9,199 nucleotides of DNA from Bdellovibrionales bacterium (lineage in GTDB: Bacteria > Bdellovibrionota > UBA1018), in contig JAGWZD010000053.1 of the NCBI GenBank assembly GCA_018968995.1, positions 1 to 9,199 on the forward strand, read 5' to 3'. A program made the position numbers and the translations under genes. Positions 1 through 5,502 of this stretch are shown in pieces (position 1 is the first letter of the stretch; each line of letters opens with the position of its first letter). Below the pieces are notes generated by a model. That model did not search any database. It worked only from the letters and a program-made list of their open reading frames with translations, and was not told the DNA's origin.

Positions 1-2
1 GA

Positions 3-131
3 AGTGATCGCAAGGCTAAAACCACTCAGCAGCTTCAGAAGAAAAAAGCAGAAGCCCGAGACTCAAAACTTCGATGGAAAAAAAAGACTTCAGATAAGGC
101 AGCCGCAGCTCGAAGAAAAGCTACCAAGTAA
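3..131 (+). CDS. C-terminal end of an unidentified protein with a basic Lys/Arg/Ala tail (5' end outside window)
   Basis: Of the three forward frames at the left edge, this one is open from base 3 to a TAA at 129-131. It encodes about 42 residues rich in Lys, Arg, Ala and Gln, ending in RRKATK. This is typical of a disordered basic tail, such as those that contact nucleic acid, but no fold or family can be named. The frame starting at base 2 is broken by stops. The frame starting at base 1 is also open, to about 135, but gives a less protein-like string, so the choice of frame is only moderately sure. A run of eight A at 78-85 lies inside the tail. The last 11 bases overlap the 3' end of the convergent beta-barrel gene, so neither gene has a separate terminator here. 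Function unknown. Confidence 0.45.
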   Translation, partial: SDRKAKTTQQLQKKKAEARDSKLRWKKKTSDKAAAARRKATK

Positions 132-915
132 ATAAAAAACCCATTGTAAAGTCGAATAGGTGCCCAGAAAGATCGTCAATCCCATCTGAAGCCTGAAATT
201 TCGTGGTCGAAGAATCCGCAAATCGCGATAAATGATATTTCCCCGAAAGATAAAAATAGGTTCGGCGCGGATTGAGAGTGAACTCAAGACCCGCTCCAAA
301 GTCGAGCGCCACCGTAGAGTCCACATTGACGGCTTCTTCTGCCTCAATCTTTTCGCTTTTCCGTAAGTTTCCAAATCCCAATGTGAAAAAAGGATTCGCA
401 AAAGTCAGCGGGGCCGATAAATTTTGCACCGGAATATAGTATTTTAGATCTAAACCCACCCGCAAAATATTGATATCGCGCGACTCGTTATTGTTCAGGG
501 GCAGGAAAAAGTTGCTGCTACTGACTCCCATTTCTAAGGCAAAATCGAAACTAAACCAATAATTTAGCTTCAGCTCATAACTGGGAAACCCACCTTGATA
601 ACGTAAACCGCGATTTCCAGTGGCTCCGGCATAGCCTGCGCCGATACTGACGCCGACAAAACGCCCATACTGAAGAAAACGAGTAAACTCATCTTCAATG
701 GTCTGTTCGTTAAATTCGCCATATTCGGTGTAAGGAGTGCCCCTCAGATCTTGATCCTCAGGTTGAGAGGCCCGGGGCTCTGCCGGGGTGCTTCCAGAGG
801 ATGAACCTCCTGGTCCCGGCGGCGGGGGAGGCGGTCCATTCTCTGCACGCGAAACAAGGGGTAGGGCCAAGCAAGCCAAAAAAAGCAGAAGCCCGTGGCG
901 CCACCTGCGACTCAT
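121..915 (-). CDS. Secreted outer-membrane beta-barrel protein with a poly-proline linker
   Basis: A predicted 264-residue outer-membrane protein. From Met at 915 it has a Sec signal peptide: Arg/His-rich start, hydrophobic core around residues 8-20, and a likely cut after S-R-A at residue 24. A low-complexity Pro/Gly/Ser/Glu segment follows (six prolines at 28-33, then a stretch up to about residue 60). The rest alternates polar and aromatic residues like amphipathic beta-strands, for example GVSIGAGYAG, LKYYIPV and YFYLSGKYHL, and ends in FDFTMGFLFTW. A terminal aromatic residue is the usual C-terminal signal for BAM-dependent barrels, and the size fits an 8-stranded OmpA-like barrel. An in-frame ATG at 942 would put nine extra residues before the signal peptide and lies inside the upstream gene, so I prefer 915. 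The start is one base after the upstream stop (TGAGATG), suggesting coupled translation. The role is unknown; the linker may reach into periplasm or peptidoglycan. Confidence 0.8.
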   Translation of the reverse strand: MSRRWRHGLLLFLACLALPLVSRAENGPPPPPPGPGGSSSGSTPAEPRASQPEDQDLRGTPYTEYGEFNEQTIEDEFTRFLQYGRFVGVSIGAGYAGATGNRGLRYQGGFPSYELKLNYWFSFDFALEMGVSSSNFFLPLNNNESRDINILRVGLDLKYYIPVQNLSAPLTFANPFFTLGFGNLRKSEKIEAEEAVNVDSTVALDFGAGLEFTLNPRRTYFYLSGKYHLSRFADSSTTKFQASDGIDDLSGHLFDFTMGFLFTW

Positions 916-916
916 C

Positions 917-1429
917 TCAGAAGTAAAAACGGATGCCTGCATCTAGAAAAGAGACTCCGATGGTTCTGAAAGAAAATCCGTCGCCTGTGAGATTATGCAC
1001 ACTGCCGCCAGCCTCGAAAGCCAGGCCCAAGCTTTCTAGTCCGGGAATGAAAAATTCAGCCCCTAATGCCCCCAGAAACTCGGAGCCTGACTTTTGATTC
1101 GCTGCAACGATTCCACCACCAAAGGTGAAGTAAAAGTTCAGATTGGTCTCCAGAAACAGATTTTTGAAGAATTTGACTGCGGTTACGGAGTTGCTCGGTG
1201 AAGCCGTACTGCTGCCTACAATCGCCTCTAGGGCGATATCCCGAGTGAGGGCGTATTTTACGCTGACCCCTGGCACTCGAGAGGCAACCACCGAATTCAC
1301 GAACTGAGAGTTATATCCCAATCCCAGCCTTCCCTGAAGGTCTCGCGCCATCGCGGCCTCCGTAGCCCAGAGCAATCCTAGGAAGCCGATAAAAACCGCG
1401 GCGACCCACTGACCCCATTGTCTTTTCAT
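917..1429 (-). CDS. Small outer-membrane beta-barrel protein
   Basis: A predicted 170-residue outer-membrane barrel, first gene of a two-gene leftward unit. From Met at 1429 it has a clear signal peptide: Lys/Arg at 2-3, a hydrophobic core at 8-22, and A-M-A before a probable cut at residue 28. The mature part is Gly-rich and beta-strand-like (GRLGLGYNSQF, NLNFYFTFGGGIV, FLDAGIRFYF) and ends in Phe, fitting a barrel closing strand. It is short for a porin and fits an 8-stranded barrel. In-frame ATGs also occur at 1444 and 1441. They would add four or five residues before the same signal peptide, and 1444 has AGG directly against it, too close to serve as a ribosome site. A weak GAG seven bases before 1429 makes that start acceptable, but the choice is not certain. 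No cysteines or catalytic motifs are seen. The function is unknown, and pairing with the downstream barrel suggests a shared role. Confidence 0.75.
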   Translation of the reverse strand: MKRQWGQWVAAVFIGFLGLLWATEAAMARDLQGRLGLGYNSQFVNSVVASRVPGVSVKYALTRDIALEAIVGSSTASPSNSVTAVKFFKNLFLETNLNFYFTFGGGIVAANQKSGSEFLGALGAEFFIPGLESLGLAFEAGGSVHNLTGDGFSFRTIGVSFLDAGIRFYF

Positions 1430-1454
1430 CGTGATTCTCATCATCCTGACAAGC

Positions 1455-1483
1455 AGCGTAACTGTGAGCTAAGCTTTTGACAA
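1455..1483 (-). promoter_or_regulatory. Candidate sigma70-type promoter for the two beta-barrel genes
   Basis: On the minus strand TTGTCA (1483-1478, five of six consensus bases) is followed after 17 bases by TACGCT (1460-1455, three of six). Transcription would start near 1448, giving a leader of about 20 bases before the ATG at 1429. The -10 match is poor. The site shares its -35 bases with the rightward promoter candidate, so the two could compete. This is a pattern match only. Confidence 0.28.
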
Positions 1484-1504
1484 CCCTCAGAGACTTCTTT
1501 AAAT
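1477..1504 (+). promoter_or_regulatory. Candidate sigma70-type promoter for the yfgM-like/bamB pair
   Basis: A perfect TTGACA at 1477-1482 is followed after 16 bases by TTAAAT at 1499-1504 (four of six consensus bases, lacking the usual A at the second position). Transcription would begin around 1511, one to three bases before the ATG at 1513, so the message would be leaderless or nearly so. If this is the real promoter, the in-frame TTG at 1477 is its -35 box and cannot be the start codon. No convincing Shine-Dalgarno sequence precedes 1513, which agrees with a leaderless start. This is a pattern match only. Confidence 0.38.
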
Positions 1505-1512
1505 CATGGGTT

Positions 1513-2175
1513 ATGCAAATCAGTGAAAGTAACCTGCCGGATTGGATCTCTCGAAATAAACGCCTGATGGTGGTCTTGCTGGCCTCCGTGGCTCTCGTCG
1601 GAGTGGGAGTGGGCCTAAAACGATCGCAGGCTGAACGAAACCTTCGTGCGGCCTCAGCTGCTTTGTATGAAGCCGAGTTAAAACTCGAAAAAGAGCTCAA
1701 ACTAGCTGGCACTACGCCGGTGTCGGATGTCGATCGTCAGCTTTCTGAGACAGTCACTGCTTTGAAGGGGGTGCTACAAAAATTTGCGGGACAGGCCGCG
1801 GGCTGGGAAGCGGGCTTTCAGCTCGCCGAGCTGTATTTCAAGTATGAACCCCGAAGCGGCAAGGCGATTCCGGCCTATCAAGCACTGACTGCCACTGCCC
1901 CAGGGCCGCGTGAAAAGCTCTTTACCTGGTACTCTTTAGCTTACGCCTTTGAGCAACAAGGTAAATTCGATGAGGCTCTTCAGCAGCTCGATCAGGCGAT
2001 TGCCTTAGGTCAACCTCTGCTTAAAGCAGAGCTAGCCCTCAGTCGAGCGAGGCTTTTGGCGCGATCGGGAAAGCAAGCTGAAGCTCAAAAGGCCTTCGAG
2101 AAAGTCGCTTCAGATTACGCGAACACCGAGGCGAGCCGAAAAGCTGAGCAATGGAAGGGCATGAAAAATCTATGA
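1513..2175 (+). CDS. YfgM-like membrane-anchored tetratricopeptide protein
   Basis: A predicted 220-residue inner-membrane protein facing the periplasm. The order is a short cytoplasmic N-terminus (residues 1-17, ending RNKR), one transmembrane helix at about 18-35 (MVVLLASVALVGVGVG), a helical charged stretch at about 38-65, then TPR-like helix pairs. The clearest repeats are at about 137-167 (WYSLAYAFEQQGKFDEAL) and 173-203 (LLARSGKQAEAQKAFEKV). Length, topology and the bamB-like gene directly downstream match E. coli YfgM (206 residues; hisS-yfgM-bamB-der), an ancillary SecYEG partner implicated in periplasmic chaperone traffic. Function here is inferred from that. The frame is open from a TTG at 1477, which would add twelve residues. 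I chose the ATG at 1513 because the TTG falls in a TTGACA -35 candidate and because the shorter N-terminus resembles the family. The stop overlaps the bamB start by four bases (ATGA). Confidence 0.75.
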   Translation: MQISESNLPDWISRNKRLMVVLLASVALVGVGVGLKRSQAERNLRAASAALYEAELKLEKELKLAGTTPVSDVDRQLSETVTALKGVLQKFAGQAAGWEAGFQLAELYFKYEPRSGKAIPAYQALTATAPGPREKLFTWYSLAYAFEQQGKFDEALQQLDQAIALGQPLLKAELALSRARLLARSGKQAEAQKAFEKVASDYANTEASRKAEQWKGMKNL

Positions 2176-3299
2176 GACGTATTTCCGTCCTGCCGGTCAT
2201 CACTTTTTTACTTGTAGGAGCCTGCTCAGGTCCGCAAGTGTACCGTGATTTTCAAGCCGAGAAGCCTGTTCTCACTCGTCAGTGGAGCATGTCGACCCGA
2301 GCTCGGGAAACATTGGCGGGAGAAAGGGGAGTCGAGTTCTCAAACCCTCTTCTTTGGGAGAACACACTTTTATTCGGCACATCGGAAGCCGGGTTAGTGG
2401 CGCTGTACCCAGGAATGGGTGGGCAAATTCGGTGGGTTTTACCTGTTTCTGGGGGCGTGATCAGTGAGCTCACACGAGAAGGAAGCGACGTTTACTTTGG
2501 GGGCGCTGACGGGTTTGTTTACTGCGTCAGTGCAGAAACAGGTCGAGTACTCTGGCGCTATGAGGTGAGAAATCCAAAAATTTCAAAACCCACGATTCAG
2601 GGCGGAAAGCTTTTTGTGACTACTTCCGATGACATGGTCTATGCACTCGAGGCTGCGACCGGAAAATGGCTTTGGCACTACAAGCGAAAGCCCTCGGGTA
2701 GCGCATCGATTCACGCTGCTTCTCAACCCTGGACCGATGGCACTCAAGTGCTCGCAGGAACCAGCGACGGATATTTAGTCTCACTCTCTGCCAATGATGG
2801 ACGATTAATCTCTGAGAAAAAATTAAGCGCGAAGGCGAAATTTACAGACGTTGACGCTGGAGTGGTGCTCGATGGTCCGCTCTTTTTTGTGCCCTCGTAT
2901 GATGGGTCGCTGTATGCGCTGAAAAAGTCGAACCTTGAAATTCAGTGGAAGTACGACGCCGGCGGCGCTCGAGCCGTCAGCATCGATGGTGATCGGTTAA
3001 TCTTGGCCTCGAGTGATGGCTCGGTCTATGCTTTTCAGAAAAGTTCGGGAAAGCTGCTTTGGAAATTCCAGCTTGATGGGGGTTCTCCAACCGCGGCAAT
3101 CATCACCGATAGGTACATCATCGTGGGGTCCAGCTATCAGTATTTATATGCTCTCGATAAGGCCTCTGGCGAACTCAAGGATCGCTGGAACGTGGGCTAT
3201 GGCAGCGGTTTTTCCGGAGGAATGGCCTACGATGCCAACCAGAAAATGCTTTATGCTGTTTCTGGTGCAGCGAATCTTTATAGCTTTAAGATTCAGTAG
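2172..3299 (+). CDS. bamB: BamB-like outer-membrane lipoprotein, PQQ-type beta-propeller
   Basis: A predicted 375-residue lipoprotein. The signal peptide ends in the lipobox V-G-A-C, with Cys18 the lipidated residue. Ser at +2 predicts outer-membrane sorting. Tryptophan-docking propeller repeats follow with the pattern Y-A-L/F-x-x-x-x-G-x-x-x-W, at about 113-132, 154-172, 200-216 (degenerate), 245-262, 283-300 and 323-340. A DVD triplet at 226-228 followed by a hydrophobic strand lies where E. coli BamB (392 residues) has its DVDTTP segment, part of the BamA-binding face. From memory, the E. coli LxLR contact is not obviously kept; the aligned stretch reads ASIHAASQP. BamB is the accessory lipoprotein of the BAM complex that folds outer-membrane barrels. 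Context supports the call: a YfgM-like gene lies upstream with an ATGA overlap. An in-frame ATG at 2151 would spoil the signal peptide. GGAAGGG at 2153-2159 may be a somewhat distant ribosome site. It could instead be another PQQ-repeat lipoprotein. Confidence 0.75.
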   Translation: MRRISVLPVITFLLVGACSGPQVYRDFQAEKPVLTRQWSMSTRARETLAGERGVEFSNPLLWENTLLFGTSEAGLVALYPGMGGQIRWVLPVSGGVISELTREGSDVYFGGADGFVYCVSAETGRVLWRYEVRNPKISKPTIQGGKLFVTTSDDMVYALEAATGKWLWHYKRKPSGSASIHAASQPWTDGTQVLAGTSDGYLVSLSANDGRLISEKKLSAKAKFTDVDAGVVLDGPLFFVPSYDGSLYALKKSNLEIQWKYDAGGARAVSIDGDRLILASSDGSVYAFQKSSGKLLWKFQLDGGSPTAAIITDRYIIVGSSYQYLYALDKASGELKDRWNVGYGSGFSGGMAYDANQKMLYAVSGAANLYSFKIQ

Positions 3300-3307
3300 C
3301 CCATGAC

Positions 3308-3802
3308 TTAAAAACGGGCGTAATTGGTTTTAAAAAAACTCATCTCCTGTGTTTTTTCGCCGCCCAGATAAGGAAACCGAACCTGAACCGAATAACGGCT
3401 AATGGGTAAATTACCATCTGGAAGGGTGTTGGCTTTATAGTTCTCGTCTCTTACGCCGATTTTAAACGCTTTCACTTTAAAGTAGCACGAGGCGTCTGTA
3501 AAAAGAACGGCAGCGCCCATGGGCGATCCGTCTTCATCGTAACACCGCTGAATGATCCGATTCGCATGAGCCGCATTACTAAAACTAGTGTCGGGAGGCT
3601 GGGGCGGAACCCAGGGGTCATCTTTTTCTAGATTCTTCAAAATCTCAATCAACACAATATACTGTTTCGCGCGCTGCTCTTCTTGCTTTCCAGACTTACC
3701 GAGGTAGATGGTCATTTGAAAAATGGCTAGCGCTGAGATCGCCAGCATTCCGCCGGCGATCAGTACTTCGACCAAACTCATACCGCTCTGGGATTGCCTC
3801 AT
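3308..3802 (-). CDS. PilV-like minor type IV prepilin
   Basis: A predicted 164-residue minor pilin. The N-terminus is a textbook class-III signal: a seven-residue leader ending in Gly7, then MSLVEVLIAGGMLAISALAI. PilD-type prepilin peptidase would cut after Gly7 and methylate Met8. Glu12 is the conserved Glu+5 that pairs with the N-terminus of the next subunit. The hydrophobic alpha-1 helix spans about residues 8-33. The globular part holds only two cysteines (87 and 106), about where pilins often form a disulphide loop. Length is normal for PilV-like proteins. It is the last gene of the leftward cluster; its ATG overlaps the preceding stop by four bases (ATGA), and no strong Shine-Dalgarno sequence precedes it, so translation is probably coupled. 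The stop lies 8 bp from the bamB stop. The prepilin call is firm; the PilV assignment rests on N-terminal similarity, size and position after PilW- and PilX-like genes. Confidence 0.82.
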   Translation of the reverse strand: MRQSQSGMSLVEVLIAGGMLAISALAIFQMTIYLGKSGKQEEQRAKQYIVLIEILKNLEKDDPWVPPQPPDTSFSNAAHANRIIQRCYDEDGSPMGAAVLFTDASCYFKVKAFKIGVRDENYKANTLPDGNLPISRYSVQVRFPYLGGEKTQEMSFFKTNYARF

Positions 3803-5502
3803 CTGCTAGAGTCTCGACTCGAATAGACCACGGGTAGATGATACAGAGGAACGCTAATACCTGCGCCCCCAGACATCACCTCTAAATTAAACTGACTGAA
3901 ATCAGAGGTCCCGGCGATCCCAGGAGCTCCCAATTGGACCGCCGAAGTGGACTTCAATACGAGTCCTTCAGCTTTCGGAGCCATCACACGACCCGTCATG
4001 ATCGACCCCATGATCGTCAAATTTTTACTATTATCAGGGATCTGGACTTCGGTTATCGGCGAATGAATTTTTTCATGGCCGATAGACCGGATGATCACCG
4101 TGTTGCGAAAGCCGCCGGTCTTGACCTCATCACGAGCGACCTGAGGATATTGACCGATCCCCGCACCGCCAGCACATCTTGCGCCTAGTCCAGGGTTGAT
4201 TGGATCATTAGCGCTGAAAAACTCAATCGCTGAGGCGTTGTTGATGCAGACATCCCACTCGGTTGCCAACTGTTTCGCCAACAAATACCCATTCATCCGA
4301 GGGCTGGCAGCTGAATAAGTTTCTAAAAGCTGCGAATTATTGACAATTTTTCTAACTGCTGGAGTCGTGGGTGTAGCTGGCCGAGCATCTTGGTCCAGAA
4401 GAAACCGAGGTGCAGAAAAATGGGTGACAAAACCTTTCTTAAATTTCTGACGAAGTAGAGCAATATCATCGGCTGTGGGAACTACACTTGCTGCACCCAC
4501 CCCTTGACTTACTGAACCCGAAAGCACTACTGAATCTTCAAAAACAGGAAGCTGCCGTAGGTCTGCCTTTTGAATATGACCATTAAAATAACTTCGGCCT
4601 TCAATTCGAGCGGTAGAATCTAGTTGTATCGCGGTATCGGCAGCACTATCCCCAAAAAACAAACCGGTTGGATCATTGTTACTCTTATGCCCGTAAGGCA
4701 TAAATAAAGCGAAAGCCTTGGGTGTGGTTAAATGTACAATCAGTGTTTCTTCGTCTCGAGACTCAACGCCCCCTTTGGTCGCTCGCACCACGGCCTGAAG
4801 CTTAAGAAACCTCTCAGAAGCCGACGGAATAAAGCCTGACGAATCGGTATAAATTTCGACTGTCAGTTTGGCTGTCAGGCCAATACTGTTCCGATAGGCC
4901 TGATCCACCAACGAACTGCCGGCGCTCGTCCAACCTGAAAAAAAATCAAAAAAATCACCCGTCTGCAAGGTGAGCTGATTAGTCAGATCGAGATCCAACC
5001 GATAGACTCCAGCACGAACGACATCAAGCACCTGCTCGGCACCAGCGGGAGGAGTGGCAAAACGATTCAAGAAACGCTCTTCCAGCTCGCGGCTCGGCAT
5101 AGTCGCAAACCGTAAAATATAGGGACAAAAAACCTTCCTGCCACCCACGGTATGAACCCCTTCATAATCTCCATCGAGGTCATATCCTCCACAAGATTGA
5201 TGGGTGATGGCACCCGTCATTCCATCTGCCCAAAGGGAATAGATCAATGCGTCCTGAAGTTGCGGCCGATCGAGGTAAAAAGCCTTTTCATAAAGCATCA
5301 GGTATTTTCCGAACTCTAGAATATTCTTTGTGAGGAGAGAGAGATGAAACCTCTCCTCTTCAGCAACAGTAACCCTCCTAGTGGACGAAGAGGCGGTGGT
5401 GTAAATCCATAAAACCACCGACGCCACAGCAGCTAAGATACTGACCCCAAGAACCAAAGAACCCTGATTAGAGCGGTACAACGGGCGAGTATCAAGGCTC
5501 AC
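3799..5502 (-). CDS. Large PilX/GspK-like minor prepilin with an extended globular domain
   Basis: A predicted 567-residue prepilin-like protein. A short basic leader ends in Q-G at residue 14, followed by SLVLGVSILAAVASVVLWIY, a single hydrophobic helix of the pilin alpha-1 type. The +5 residue is Gly, not Glu. GspK of type II secretion and many PilX-like proteins also lack Glu5, and such subunits tend to sit at the filament tip. Helix continues through about residue 70. The remaining roughly 500 residues are far longer than usual PilX (about 150-200) and beta-rich, including a segment of the type IEGRSYFNGHI and a late stretch NLTIMGSIMTGRV. Cysteines are few. The start is GTG at 5502, supported by GAGGTGA ending three bases upstream. 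The stop of the PilW-like gene lies 8 bases inside this gene (11-bp overlap), and the end overlaps the PilV-like start by 4 bases. What the large domain binds is unknown. Confidence 0.68.
   Translation of the reverse strand: MSLDTRPLYRSNQGSLVLGVSILAAVASVVLWIYTTASSSTRRVTVAEEERFHLSLLTKNILEFGKYLMLYEKAFYLDRPQLQDALIYSLWADGMTGAITHQSCGGYDLDGDYEGVHTVGGRKVFCPYILRFATMPSRELEERFLNRFATPPAGAEQVLDVVRAGVYRLDLDLTNQLTLQTGDFFDFFSGWTSAGSSLVDQAYRNSIGLTAKLTVEIYTDSSGFIPSASERFLKLQAVVRATKGGVESRDEETLIVHLTTPKAFALFMPYGHKSNNDPTGLFFGDSAADTAIQLDSTARIEGRSYFNGHIQKADLRQLPVFEDSVVLSGSVSQGVGAASVVPTADDIALLRQKFKKGFVTHFSAPRFLLDQDARPATPTTPAVRKIVNNSQLLETYSAASPRMNGYLLAKQLATEWDVCINNASAIEFFSANDPINPGLGARCAGGAGIGQYPQVARDEVKTGGFRNTVIIRSIGHEKIHSPITEVQIPDNSKNLTIMGSIMTGRVMAPKAEGLVLKSTSAVQLGAPGIAGTSDFSQFNLEVMSGGAGISVPLYHLPVVYSSRDSSR

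Noticed and set aside
74..90. A-rich tract (T-run on the minus strand) as an intrinsic terminator for the barrel genes
   Set aside because: No GC-rich inverted repeat precedes the T-run in the minus-strand direction, and the tract is explained by lysine codons of the left-edge gene.
868..885. Possible lipobox (F-L-A-C) in the signal peptide of the poly-proline barrel protein
   Set aside because: The -3 and -2 residues, Phe and Leu, do not fit a lipobox. A normal signal peptidase I site (S-R-A) follows, and the C-terminus is that of an integral barrel.
1311..1712. A 133-codon minus-strand open frame across the divergent spacer
   Set aside because: It runs antisense to the YfgM-like gene and overlaps the first barrel gene in another frame. 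The translation is Arg/Ser-rich with no family features.
2282..2473. Two short open frames, one on each strand, within the start of bamB
   Set aside because: Both overlap the BamB-like coding sequence, are about 60 codons long, and look like chance frames.
3299..3319. GCCC...GGGC inverted repeat after bamB as a terminator
   Set aside because: The stem is only four base pairs with a 13-base loop and no following T-run on the plus strand.
3934..4188. An 84-codon plus-strand open frame within the PilX-like gene
   Set aside because: It is antisense to a supported gene and rich in Arg/His/Asp, with no ribosome site or recognisable motif.
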